Shown piece by piece: positions 27,901 through 34,523 of a DNA stretch of 64,000 nt (positions are counted from its first letter, which is position 1; the number at the start of each line of letters is the position of its first letter). The translations under genes and the position numbers were made by a program. The stretch is from Algoriphagus hitonicola (lineage in GTDB: Bacteria > Bacteroidota > Bacteroidia > Cytophagales > Cyclobacteriaceae): the NCBI RefSeq assembly GCF_900113375.1, contig NZ_FOPC01000009.1, forward strand, positions 124,001-188,000, in the 5' to 3' direction. The notes beneath the pieces are model-generated. The model saw only the letters and a program-made list of their open reading frames with translations. It had not been told where the DNA came from and made no database searches.

Positions 27901-28599
27901 CACCAGAGTCAATTGGGTGAGATTGGCCCTGATTCCTTGTAATCGGGCTGGAGGAAGATTGCTGGCAGTTCCAGTAAATATCCCAGAAGCAAAATCCAAT
28001 TTAAGGTTGATTGGCTGAGAGGCGGCATTATTTAGCGCATTGAGCCCAGGCATCAACACATCAAGATCTAATGAAAGCCCGGACAGCATGGATGCGGTAA
28101 ACGAAAGCTCGGATTCTTTGAGGTTCATGTTTACTCCATGGACCTTGCCCTCGATCACTCCTGTTTGAGTGATGAAAAACTCCCGAGTTCCGTTATTGTC
28201 TCGGATTCCAATTTCATAGGGGATTTTGACTAATTCATCACTCACCCGATCCCGTATAGACAGAAGCTGAGATTCTGCACGAAAAATTAATTCCTCAATA
28301 GCCGTGGTGGTTTCATTGAGTTTGATATTAAACTCTTTTAAAACCGATTCTAGATCTTGGAGAAAAAATTCAAATTCCTCAGTAGCCAAATCCTGAACTG
28401 TCTCGATGACGTATTGCGCGGATTCCTTGGAGACCGAAACCGGGATTTTGATGGGAAGATCTGCATTATCCCGCAAATGCTCCAGAACCATTTCAGCCGT
28501 ATCAGAAGGATTGGAAATCAGTTGATCCAATTGTCCTTTGAGCTGGCTGATCCCCGAATCCGAGAGCAACGATTCAAAAGGTAGGTTGATTACAGCCAT
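21997..28599 (-). CDS. 2200-aa repeat protein with DUF6603-like region, first gene of the giant operon
   Basis: Layout: residues 1-230, a helical then mixed N-terminal part without signal peptide; about 240-1370, roughly 18 tandem beta-type repeats of 62-70 residues, each with a core such as GSGELQIPVF or NGKLKLPD followed by alternating hydrophobic strands; about 1450-1940, a DUF6603-like region with FSGGGYLFFDDEKGEYAGA (1577-1595), FLSGLGGILGIHRTIQVERL (1644-1663), LGPMAAITWGVP (1705-1716) and GGFHPRFKPP (1807-1816); then a 250-residue tail. DUF6603 has no known function that I recall. The regular amphipathic strands would fit a long beta-groove or solenoid. It is the promoter-proximal gene of a four-gene operon and is 2 nt from the next gene. 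Confidence 0.8.
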   Translation of the reverse strand: MAVINLPFESLLSDSGISQLKGQLDQLISNPSDTAEMVLEHLRDNADLPIKIPVSVSKESAQYVIETVQDLATEEFEFFLQDLESVLKEFNIKLNETTTAIEELIFRAESQLLSIRDRVSDELVKIPYEIGIRDNNGTREFFITQTGVIEGKVHGVNMNLKESELSFTASMLSGLSLDLDVLMPGLNALNNAASQPINLKLDFASGIFTGTASNLPPARLQGIRANLTQLTLVIQDGDFQSGTQMSGAFEFDFLDGSTIDFSVELLNNGDVRYQAQNPEGQELKKGSISVFFEKIEVLTYPSSPSEIDIHGWAELPGFNDSATQSPAKTSFRFGYSEPHFEFTGQDFTPIPLGFGSVNFDEVFLRIHKNGTLNESRWEGKVSLPLFEDGQLDFGINFENEATNRFRLEVSNPTNQTLKHGGFELNLQQYEMLYENELLQDVTGDGELTMPEVTSGTPIQVELQFTRSASNENLSIAVSDFGTPEIAGCQLEFSQIRFLFVNNTFTNSQINGKLKLPDTTDGAGINFNLNISNQGEDFHIELTGNPQDNQLVFGPVELSLNSFDLHVVNKQLQSIEGEGQLLLPGLSQAFDVDFATQINGANVTYEIQLNDVAAEIEGFRLSFTQINLLLENGQQFQASASGGLTLPVFEEGGELDFEVNFDRGKTYQVDVNSGTQLVKFGDFELKQLDIDFEVANGVLQDFSGSGELQIPVFNSATQVSFVYSRTLDQYNIGLQNPVDVELFGGELQLASLDFEIRDGDYHHGQASGNFKLPDSTGGAGIQFELVVDANGKGYEIDLIGTPDQNTIEFGPLSLSFLNFELKVEDKELESVNGGGSLLIPGLDSPFNFAISFEKNGNDHTFIIQLNDVSADLESFNLQFEKIRIEAVQGQSYSAEINGEITVPVFDGNPLAFDLEIQSNSSYEIKINGSGQTANFGIFELSDLDLDIEVDNGGVKNASGGAKFLIPEISQADQPFAVQVAYSKNGDEIFELSASALPQVDLAIFTLNIADLAFLIKNGAFDSANLTGSMTMPIFTNGGSLNFTFEVENQGDSYTVKITSSGTLDGSGLEIKDLDFELVVQNSGLSSISGEAQFKLPGGDSFVGVSVSYTKATNKLTFAATTLPIFKIGDIDFNFSQFGFAIQNGNLTDANFEGNLKIPACEPGHDELDFEFQLSNGNNYTIKANPDGQRTELKLGDVSLFIEEFDLQILNGDLESISAQAGLGFSGFEEENGSGPAEIAIGFSYEKAGKKYQISVNQDQKIKVGEFAFLLKTLELSFTSDSLEYPFTFEGELEIPGLKDDSDQQAKVEISFTVPSAGNFTGSIGSTAVFHLGNVKISISSVEVSKAGSDISIALKGALEIEGLGGDSTAIEVDIMIDSEGAFHIIGEITPSTDALKVLDIPSVVRIYLNKIGLSRSASDEWDFILGGLIENQIVIPGMDNLLPSEVNLKDLQFGNTFDIDLDIRWPSGLSVSFGGAQSEALIPVNGKFGNAVSLDAIKITYKDNGGAGVDLGISLSGASIVLGPVAASVEGLGIEATLTKATFNNGVPQGDSNFGIVNIDIRFLPPTGLGVSLDTPVFSGGGYLFFDDEKGEYAGAVELSFMNMFAVSAIGIINSKMPDGKPGTSVLFIVSVEFGTGIALGFGFFLSGLGGILGIHRTIQVERLRDGVRSGTIQNILFPKDIIANINKILTDIKEVFPVKRDQFVLGPMAAITWGVPTILRVDLGIAIEFANPVRFGILGVLRVILPDENVSLIKIQVAFLGLIDFEKGMLSFDASLFDSKVLTFGLEGDMVLRISWGEKPDFVLSVGGFHPRFKPPTHLQIPTMKRMTLKILSGNPRLTLTCYFAVTSNTVQFGAGIDFYFGVAGFKVVGEFGFDVLFQFSPFRFIADARARLAVMAGSTTLLSLSLEFSLEGPAPWRAKGTAKFKVLFFSVKVKFDVTWGDKRDTSLPDIEVFPLLLEALEDIQNWRSITKSVGSSGLRMKALSDEGELILTPNGSIEISQKIVPLNVEISKFGQFKPADYSQFEIPEISIGNSDLDPSFVQELFASANFVDLPDNEKLSLPSFNPQDSGVSLKAGSELSCGKLTNRPVQYEEMVMDEVNTQWSLVRGNTFSLPKMEGAYFSKNGAIAQSKLSAKQTKIHNLHRVELNKPAFAVASTEDLTVLPNEKQMTYIDAMNVVKSTSKKGSRSIQVVSSDILEL
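24490..27912 (-). repeat. about 18 protein-level tandem repeats of ~65 residues in the DUF6603-like protein
   Basis: Repeat cores of the type G-x-x-x-(L/I)-x-(L/I/V)-P start at residues 246, 310, 377, 443, 509, 576, 640, 703, 765, 832, 895, 957, 1024, 1087, 1150, 1217, 1287 and 1353 of the 2200-aa protein, a spacing of 62-70 residues. Residues 509-764 and 765-1023 match each other better than other repeats do, module for module. Confidence 0.8.
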
Positions 28600-29023
28600 A
28601 AAAGTAGATGGTTTGAAAAATTCAACAAAAACTCAACAGGTTGAATCTAAGTAGATTAAATCAGATTTAAAAAATTTTGTATGTAATTTTTTAAAGAAAT
28701 ATTAGAATGAAAAATATTATACAATCAATAAATTATTTTGTCCATTGCCTTAAATGAAAAATTCAATTTTTTTTAAAAAAGTGATATTTGCTTCTGAAAA
28801 AAAATTTTTAATCTTCCGAAAAACCAAAAAAGCCGGATTAAGGGTCATCTATTTTTTCAATAAACTCTTTCCTTGCCTTTCTAAAAGTTAGCCTGGGATA
28901 GTAATCGGAACAGGCTAAAATTGAAGGAAACCGGTTCTCAGGCAGTATCCTTTCCAAATGTCTTAAAAAGTAGCTCCAAGCATCCGAATAGATTGTTTCG
29001 TATCAAAATAGTGACTATAAATG
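28600..29023. other. intergenic region upstream of the giant operon
   Basis: The part next to the operon (28600-28837) is very AT-rich and should hold its promoter on the minus strand. I could not pick one box with confidence; a TATAATATTTTT stretch near 28720 is the best hint. The other half contains the coding remnant at 28838-29002. Confidence 0.4.
28838..29002 (-). pseudogene. 54-codon coding remnant without a start
   Basis: A minus-strand open stretch ends at TAA 28838 and reads like the C-terminus of a real protein (SDAWSYFLRHLERILPENR, then FRKARKEFIEKIDDP), with a natural mix of charged and aromatic residues. A stop codon lies directly before it and no ATG is available, so it is probably the relic of a decayed gene. 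No family is recognised. Confidence 0.3.
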
Positions 29024-29683
29024 TCACCTAATATCCAAAATCTCAAATAACACGTCTGGGTCCAAACCCTGATAATCCTCGATGTAATGATGACAAGCGG
29101 GCAGCTCTTCCTGAGTATGAGAAGAAAGCACAGCAACTACTTTCATGCCCGCATTTAAGCCTGCCGTAGCCCCTGAAAAGGAATCTTCAAACACGATACA
29201 ATCAGCGGGATGTACATTGAGCTTTTCGGCGCTTTTCAGGTAAACTTCCGGATCTGGCTTATGCTTGGTAACATGCTCACTGGCCATGGCTGATTCGAAG
29301 TGAGGAAACAAGTTTAATTTTCCCGCAATCAATTCTAGGTTGGCCATCGGGGCTGAAGTAGCCACGGCAGTTTTAAGACCTCTGGCTTTTATTTTTTCTA
29401 AAAACTCCAAGAAACCCGAAATAGGATCTACATGATGCTGGTAGATTTCCCGAAACAAACTCTCTTTCTCATTCTCGAGTAAAAGCAATTCTTTCCCCTC
29501 GATTTTCCGCTTAAAAAAATGACTCATTATATATGAGTTGCTTTTACCATACATATGAAGGGAAAATTCCTCCTCTGTCGGAAACATATCCCGTTTTAAA
29601 AAAAACTCCTTAAATGCTAGTGAATGAAATGGGTTAGTATGGCAGATGACGCCATCCATATCAAATAAAATCGCTTTGCTCAT
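29024..29683 (-). CDS. HAD-superfamily hydrolase, beta-phosphoglucomutase-like
   Basis: The 219-residue protein has all four HAD motifs: the nucleophile loop LFDMDGVICHT (residues 6-16), the Thr/Ser motif VATSAP (about 110-115), Lys in EHVTKHKPDPEVYL, and the metal-binding acids in CIVFEDSFSGATAG. The helical cap between motifs I and II is of the C1 type, as in beta-phosphoglucomutase and small sugar-phosphate phosphatases. It acts in the cytosol on a phosphorylated metabolite that cannot be named from the sequence. It follows rocD on the same strand after 75 nt and may share its transcript. Confidence 0.9.
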   Translation of the reverse strand: MSKAILFDMDGVICHTNPFHSLAFKEFFLKRDMFPTEEEFSLHMYGKSNSYIMSHFFKRKIEGKELLLLENEKESLFREIYQHHVDPISGFLEFLEKIKARGLKTAVATSAPMANLELIAGKLNLFPHFESAMASEHVTKHKPDPEVYLKSAEKLNVHPADCIVFEDSFSGATAGLNAGMKVVAVLSSHTQEELPACHHYIEDYQGLDPDVLFEILDIR

Positions 29684-29758
29684 GATTGATTAGTAAGGAA
29701 AAGGGGTTGCCAAACTTTTCAGTCAAACAACCCCCTATCTAAATAAATTCTGCTCTTG

Positions 29759-31024
29759 TTAAAATTTTGAAATCACCCGCTCGATGATGTCACAGCATTC
29801 GTGCAGCTGCTCCTCCGTCATGACTAGTGGCGGTGCAAATCGAATGATATTTCCATGGGTAGGCTTGGCCAATAATCCGTTTTCGGCCAATTTCACACAG
29901 ATGTCCCAAGCGGTGGAGCTATACTCAGAGTCATTAATCACGACTGCATTCAGCAAGCCTTTACCTCTGACCAGTTTGGCAATGGGGAAATTATCAATCA
30001 TTTTTTGCATTCTCTCCCGGAATAATTCACCCAGTTTACGGGCATTTTGAGCTAATTTCTCATCACGAACTACCTCAAGGGCAGCAATTGCTACTTTTGC
30101 ACCTAGTGGATTTCCACCAAAAGTGGATCCGTGTTGGCCTGGCTGGATTACATCCATGACTTCTTTATCAGCTAAGACCGCAGATACCGGATAAAAACCA
30201 CCTGATATGGCCTTCCCCAAAATCAACATATCCGGCTTGGTATACGTCTCCTGCTTTTCACAGTGACCTTCACAGGTACAATTACCGCATACTGCCAAAA
30301 GCGAACCTGTCCGCGCTATCCCGGTTTGGATTTCATCAGCGATCAGCAAAACTTCTTTTTCTGAGCAGGCTTCTTTGGCTTTTCTGATATAATCATCCGT
30401 AGGAGTGTACACTCCCGCTTCACCTTGAATCGGTTCTACTAAAAAAGCCACCACATTTTCCTGACCCAATGCGGCTTTTAAAGCCGTGATATCATCGTAT
30501 GGGATTCGGATAAAGCCGTCAGTGTAGGGTCCAAAATTCTTTCGGGCATTGGCATCATTGGAAAAAGAGATGATCGTAGTCGTCCTGCCGTGGAAGTTGT
30601 TTTCAGCTACAATGATTTTAGCTTCATTTTCAGCAACACCCTTTTTTTCGTATCCCCACTTTCGGGCGATTTTGATAGCGGTCTCCACTCCTTCTGCCCC
30701 TGTGTTCATCGGTAGGACTTTGTCAAACCCAAAATACTCGGTGATGTATTTTTCAAAAGGCCCCAACACGTCATTATAAAATGCTCGGGAAGTGAGGGTG
30801 AGTGTACCAGCCTGCTCGATCAGCGCATCCTTGATTCTAGGATGGCAGTGTCCCTGATTGACTGCCGAGTAGGCTGAGAGGAAATCGTAGTATCTTTTCC
30901 CTTCTACATCCCAGAGAAAAACACCCTCACCTCTGCTGAGCACAACGGGCAGGGGATGATAATTGTGCGCACCGTATTGGTCTTCCAAGGCAATCGCCCG
31001 CTTACTTGAAGTGATGGTCTCCAT
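29759..31024 (-). CDS. rocD: ornithine--oxo-acid transaminase
   Basis: The 421-residue PLP enzyme transfers the delta-amino group of ornithine to 2-oxoglutarate, giving glutamate semialdehyde. Marks are YDFLSAYSAVNQGHCHP (residues 46-62), the cofactor region TGAEGVETAIKIARKWGY, the aspartate in ADEIQTGIARTG (229-240) and the PLP lysine in LILGKAISGG (K271). Between DEIQTG and the lysine it carries an extra cysteine-rich loop, CGNCTCEGHC (246-255), not found in the usual enzyme of this family that I know, which could bind a metal. Length is otherwise normal. Probable operon with the HAD gene downstream. Confidence 0.93.
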   Translation of the reverse strand: METITSSKRAIALEDQYGAHNYHPLPVVLSRGEGVFLWDVEGKRYYDFLSAYSAVNQGHCHPRIKDALIEQAGTLTLTSRAFYNDVLGPFEKYITEYFGFDKVLPMNTGAEGVETAIKIARKWGYEKKGVAENEAKIIVAENNFHGRTTTIISFSNDANARKNFGPYTDGFIRIPYDDITALKAALGQENVVAFLVEPIQGEAGVYTPTDDYIRKAKEACSEKEVLLIADEIQTGIARTGSLLAVCGNCTCEGHCEKQETYTKPDMLILGKAISGGFYPVSAVLADKEVMDVIQPGQHGSTFGGNPLGAKVAIAALEVVRDEKLAQNARKLGELFRERMQKMIDNFPIAKLVRGKGLLNAVVINDSEYSSTAWDICVKLAENGLLAKPTHGNIIRFAPPLVMTEEQLHECCDIIERVISKF

Positions 31025-31094
31025 GATTTTTACTAAATTTGAGTTTCAAATAATTTCACTTAGGCAAATATAACAATTGCCTGAGAGGGCAACC

Positions 31095-31253
31095 ATGAAA
31101 ACAGAAAAGAAGAAGGGTGACTTACCAGAATTGGGCCCGGGAGATTATTATTTTACGAAGGAGGGATTGATGGTATTTACCGAGCAATATCATCTCAAAA
31201 GGGGCTATTGCTGCGGAAGTGGATGCCGACACTGCCCCTATCCGAAGCGCTAA
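31095..31253 (+). CDS. DUF5522 family small cysteine-rich protein, 52 aa
   Basis: ATG 31095 to TAA 31251-31253 encodes 52 residues. The C-terminal block LKRGYCCGSGCRHCPYPKR holds four cysteines and a histidine in the pattern of the DUF5522 family (RGYCCGxGCRHCPY), probably a metal site. The middle reads GDYYFTKEGLMVFTEQYH. The function of the family is unknown to me. It sits 100 nt before the rpmB promoter and is divergent from rocD. Confidence 0.8.
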   Translation: MKTEKKKGDLPELGPGDYYFTKEGLMVFTEQYHLKRGYCCGSGCRHCPYPKR

Positions 31254-31283
31254 AATAAACCAGTATATTTTTAAGAGGCTTTG

Positions 31284-31313
31284 TTGTTAATTCCCAAAAA
31301 GTTCCGATATTTG
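31284..31313 (+). promoter_or_regulatory. promoter of the rpmB-rpmG-ftsY operon
   Basis: TTG (31284-31286) and GATATTTG (31306-31313) are 19 bases apart and match the Bacteroidota -33/-7 pattern (TTG and TAnnTTTG, one mismatch in the -7 box). Transcription would start near 31320, giving a leader of about 35 nt. Confidence 0.5.
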
Positions 31314-31355
31314 CAGACTCATTACAGAAACGCATACCAATTACGATATAAAATC

Positions 31356-31598
31356 ATGGCAAAAGTTTGTGACATTACCGGAAAAAGACCTCGAGTAGGT
31401 AACAACGTGTCCCATGCAAACAATAAGACGAAGCGTAGATTCTACCCAAATCTTCACAAGAAGACCTTCTACGTTCCTGAAGAAGACGCATGGATTACTT
31501 TGAAAGTGTGTACCAAGGCATTGAAGACCATCAACAAGAAGGGAATCACTGCAGTGTTGAAAGAGGCACAAAACAAAGGAATGATTGTAATCAAATAA
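31356..31598 (+). CDS. rpmB: 50S ribosomal protein L28
   Basis: ATG 31356 gives 80 residues beginning [20 protein letters not shown], the standard bL28 start. The longer frame to 31281 covers the promoter and is rejected. The protein is basic and keeps [14 protein letters not shown] and the [17 protein letters not shown] segment. It is a large-subunit protein, here first in an operon with rpmG, the DUF4295 gene and ftsY. Confidence 0.97.
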   Translation: MAKVCDITGKRPRVGNNVSHANNKTKRRFYPNLHKKTFYVPEEDAWITLKVCTKALKTINKKGITAVLKEAQNKGMIVIK

Positions 31599-31629
31599 TC
31601 AGTCACGACGTAATTTAAAGAGCAAGAAG

Positions 31630-31812
31630 ATGGCTAAGAAAGGAAATAGAGTACAAGTGATTATGGAATGCACAGAGCACAAAACTTCTGGCATGCCAGG
31701 TACTTCCAGATATATCACAACCAAAAACAGAAAAAACACCACTGAGCGTTTGGAATTGAAAAAATTCAATCCCATCCTGAAAAAGGTGACTGTTCACAAA
31801 GAAATTAAGTAA
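31630..31812 (+). CDS. rpmG: 50S ribosomal protein L33
   Basis: The 60-residue bL33 begins [18 protein letters not shown] and has [20 protein letters not shown] (residues 27-46). Only one cysteine remains, so the two zinc-knuckle CxxC pairs are absent: this is the zinc-independent form. It lies 31 nt after rpmB. Confidence 0.97.
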   Translation: MAKKGNRVQVIMECTEHKTSGMPGTSRYITTKNRKNTTERLELKKFNPILKKVTVHKEIK

Positions 31813-31848
31813 TTTAGCTGAGGTTTACCTCCATAAATAAACAAAAAC

Positions 31849-32001
31849 ATGGCTAAGAAAGTAGTAGCAACCCTGAAAAAAGAAGGCGGCGTATCTTACG
31901 CCAAAGTGATCAGAGCGGTCAAGTCTGACAAGACTGGCGCATACACCTTCAAAGAGGAAATGGTTCCGGCCACTTTGGTTCAGGATACTCTGAAAAAATA
32001 A
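31849..32001 (+). CDS. DUF4295 family protein, probable Bacteroidota-specific ribosomal protein
   Basis: ATG 31849 to TAA 31999-32001 encodes 50 residues, starting MAKKVVATLKKEGGVSYAKV and ending TLVQDTLKK. Small, basic, and fixed between rpmG and ftsY in Bacteroidota. I recall DUF4295 being seen as an extra large-subunit protein in a Bacteroidota ribosome structure, but this needs checking. The gap to rpmG is 36 nt. Confidence 0.88.
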   Translation: MAKKVVATLKKEGGVSYAKVIRAVKSDKTGAYTFKEEMVPATLVQDTLKK

Positions 32002-32096
32002 TTTGCCAAAAGCATCGTAATGATTTATAGTCCCTCTGTCCATCGGTCAGCAGGGACTTTTTCATTATATTCCACTTTCAATTCAATCATTTCAGT

Positions 32097-33053
32097 ATGG
32101 GAATCTTTGGTTTCTTCTCTAAGGACAAAAAGGAAAGTCTCGATCAGGGACTTCAAAAATCCAGTGAAAATATTTTCTCAAAACTTGGAAAAGCCGTCGT
32201 CGGAAAATCCAAAGTGGACGAGGAAGTTTTGGATGAACTGGAAGAGATACTCATTACCTCAGACGTAGGTGTGGATACCACTATCAAGGTCATCCAACGA
32301 ATCGAAGAGCGAGTAGCCCGAGACAAGTACCTTTCTACTGATGAACTCGACCGGATTTTGAAAGAGGAGATTGTTGCGCTTCTTGAGGAAAACAACACCC
32401 AGGACTTTTTGGATTTTGATATCCCCGAGGATAAAAAGCCCTACGTCATTATGGTCGTGGGCGTAAATGGCGTCGGAAAAACAACCACCATCGGAAAACT
32501 CGCCCATCTTTTCAAAAACGCAGGAAAAAAAGTAGTCCTTGGCGCAGCAGATACCTTTAGGGCGGCCGCAGTGGATCAGCTGATTCTTTGGGGGAATAGA
32601 GTTGGGGTGCCGGTAGTTTCGCATGGGATGAATACCGATCCCGCTTCAGTAGCCTTTGATGCGGTAAAGCAAGCTGTGGATCAAAAAGCAGATGTGGTCA
32701 TCGTCGATACGGCCGGCCGACTTCATACCAAGGTCAACTTGATGAATGAACTCAGTAAAATCAAACGGGTCATGCAGAAATTCATCCCTGAAGCTCCGCA
32801 TGAAATTCTTTTGGTTCTCGACGGATCTACGGGACAAAATGCCTTTATCCAAGCCAAAGAGTTTACCAAAGTCACCGAAATCACCTCTTTGGCCATCACC
32901 AAATTAGATGGCACGGCCAAAGGCGGAGTAGTTATTGGGATTTCCGATCAGCTAAAAATCCCCGTCAAATACATCGGTGTGGGAGAGAAAATGACTGATC
33001 TACAGCTCTTCAATCGTAAGGAATTTGTCGATTCATTATTTACCAAAAAGTGA
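32097..33053 (+). CDS. ftsY: signal recognition particle receptor FtsY
   Basis: The 318-residue GTPase is the SRP docking protein that delivers ribosomes making membrane proteins to the translocon. The N-terminal helical N domain (to about residue 105) precedes the G domain: G1 VVGVNGVGKTTTIGKLA (about 121-137), the insertion box with GAADTFRAAAVDQL, G3 VIVDTAGRLHTKVNLM, G4 ITKLDGTAKGG and the closing KYIGVGEKMTDLQLF. The acidic A domain of the E. coli protein is missing, as is usual here. It is the last gene of the rpmB operon; a terminator follows. Confidence 0.97.
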   Translation: MGIFGFFSKDKKESLDQGLQKSSENIFSKLGKAVVGKSKVDEEVLDELEEILITSDVGVDTTIKVIQRIEERVARDKYLSTDELDRILKEEIVALLEENNTQDFLDFDIPEDKKPYVIMVVGVNGVGKTTTIGKLAHLFKNAGKKVVLGAADTFRAAAVDQLILWGNRVGVPVVSHGMNTDPASVAFDAVKQAVDQKADVVIVDTAGRLHTKVNLMNELSKIKRVMQKFIPEAPHEILLVLDGSTGQNAFIQAKEFTKVTEITSLAITKLDGTAKGGVVIGISDQLKIPVKYIGVGEKMTDLQLFNRKEFVDSLFTKK

Positions 33054-33076
33054 TTTTCACCAAACAATCATTCAAG

Positions 33077-33104
33077 GTCCTGAAATTTTCAGGGCTTTTT
33101 TTTT
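33077..33104 (+). terminator. terminator after ftsY
   Basis: CCTGAA (33079-33084) pairs with TTCAGG (33088-33093) around three bases, followed by GC and nine T residues. Confidence 0.8.
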
Positions 33105-33172
33105 GCAAAAATTTGAACAATTGAAAACTTTTACCGTATTTCAATATGATATCATTTTAACATCATAATAAA

Positions 33173-34021
33173 ATGGAAAAAATAATCAAACCTTCATCGG
33201 GATACCTCTTCCTTGTTTTGAACTTGGCCCTTATCCCCGCTATCGTTTTTAGCTTTATTAATGAGCTTCCCGTCGTAGGGGTCATTGCCTGTCTTGCATT
33301 TATCCTGATCATTCCGGGATTTTTTACGCTTCAACCCAATAAGGCTATGGTTTTGATCCTTTTTGGCGCATACAAAGGAACGGTCAAGGCTAACGGTTTC
33401 TTCTGGGTTAATCCGTTTATGACCAAACAGAAGATTTCACTTCGCGTCCGGAACTTTGAAAACAAACCCCTCAAAGTGAATGACAAAATCGGTAATCCAG
33501 TCATGGTCGGAACCATCGTGGTCTGGCAAGTGGAGAATACGTTTAAAGCGACTTTTGATGTAGAGGATTACGAAAATTTTATTCATCTACAATCCGACGC
33601 TGCCGTTCGGAAAATGGCCGGAAAGTATCCCTATGATGACTTTGAGGCGGAAGATGCAGAAATCACCTTGCGGTCTGGTGTAGAAGAAGTCAACCACTCC
33701 CTGGAGTTGGAGATTTCTGAGCGGCTGGAGCACGCTGGAATTAAAGTGATTGAAGCCAGAATATCCCACTTAGCTTATTCGTCAGAAATCGCCTCAGCCA
33801 TGCTTCAGCGACAGCAAGCCACGGCTATTGTCGCTGCCCGACGTAAAATCGTGGATGGTGCCGTAGGGATGGTCGATATGGCCTTGGAGGATTTAAAACT
33901 AAAAGGGATTGTGGACTTCGACGAGGAAAAGAAAGCTGCCATGGTCAGCAACCTGATGGTGGTGCTTTGTTCGGACCGGGCGGCAAGTCCAGTTTTGAAT
34001 GTCGGCACACTCAATCAATAA
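33173..34021 (+). CDS. SPFH/band-7 membrane protein
   Basis: The 282-residue protein has two N-terminal hydrophobic segments (about residues 10-27 and 33-52) that anchor it in the inner membrane. After FTLQPNKAMVLILFGAYKGT it continues into an SPFH (stomatin/prohibitin-type) domain: VGTIVVWQVENTFKATFDVE, then the helical arm with LEISERLEHAGIKVIEARISH and SAMLQRQQATAIVAARRKIV. Such proteins form oligomeric membrane scaffolds. It leads a three-gene run with a PH-like membrane protein and an Arc-type DNA-binding protein, joined by a 4-nt gap and an overlap. Confidence 0.88.
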   Translation: MEKIIKPSSGYLFLVLNLALIPAIVFSFINELPVVGVIACLAFILIIPGFFTLQPNKAMVLILFGAYKGTVKANGFFWVNPFMTKQKISLRVRNFENKPLKVNDKIGNPVMVGTIVVWQVENTFKATFDVEDYENFIHLQSDAAVRKMAGKYPYDDFEAEDAEITLRSGVEEVNHSLELEISERLEHAGIKVIEARISHLAYSSEIASAMLQRQQATAIVAARRKIVDGAVGMVDMALEDLKLKGIVDFDEEKKAAMVSNLMVVLCSDRAASPVLNVGTLNQ

Positions 34022-34025
34022 AAAT

Positions 34026-34523
34026 ATGGCTTATCCGATTTTCAAGGAGCAGCAAAGCTATCGAGGCACTTGGGTCATGTATTTGATTCTGATGGTTGAG
34101 TTGCCATCCTTGATTCTTGTATCAGTGTTGGTTTTAAACGAGCCGGGAGAGTTAAACGATAAAGCTCTGACTTTGACTCTAATTCTCTCTATCATGATGC
34201 TCGCTTTTTTCTTCCTGATGAGTATCCAACTCAACACGAGAATTGATGATACGGGAATTCATTATCGATATTTCCCATTTATTAAGTGGAGAACTATCTC
34301 CAAAGATCAAATTCATGAAATGAAAGTTGTTCAATTCAATCCCTTGTCGGATCATGGAGGCTGGGGAATTAAGGGAAACCGAAGTACGAAAGCCTATACT
34401 GTCATTGGGCATCACGGATTAGAAATTGATTTAGGGGAAAAGAAAAAAGTCTTAATCGGAACCCAAAAGGAGAAAGAATTACGGCCTTTTCTGGAATATT
34501 GGAAAGAGGAGAATCATGGCTAA
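34026..34523 (+). CDS. two-helix membrane protein with a PH-like cytoplasmic domain
   Basis: ATG 34026 gives 165 residues, 4 nt after the SPFH stop; a longer frame would overlap that gene. Two hydrophobic helices (about residues 14-35 and 47-68) form a hairpin, followed by a soluble beta-rich domain: NTRIDDTGIHYRYFPFIKWR, then ISKDQIHEMKVVQFNP, and GLEIDLGEKKKVLIGTQ. This is the layout of membrane-anchored PH-like proteins. The last 8 nt overlap the start of the next gene. Role unknown; the tie to an SPFH protein suggests a joint membrane complex. Confidence 0.75.
   Translation: MAYPIFKEQQSYRGTWVMYLILMVELPSLILVSVLVLNEPGELNDKALTLTLILSIMMLAFFFLMSIQLNTRIDDTGIHYRYFPFIKWRTISKDQIHEMKVVQFNPLSDHGGWGIKGNRSTKAYTVIGHHGLEIDLGEKKKVLIGTQKEKELRPFLEYWKEENHG

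Noticed and set aside
12265-28599. Long antisense open frames inside the giant genes
   Set aside because: They are shadows of highly charged coding sequence in other frames and show no family features.
10337-28599. Contractile injection system or insecticidal toxin complex
   Set aside because: No sheath, tube, spike, baseplate, Rhs or TcA-type wording was seen in any of the four proteins.
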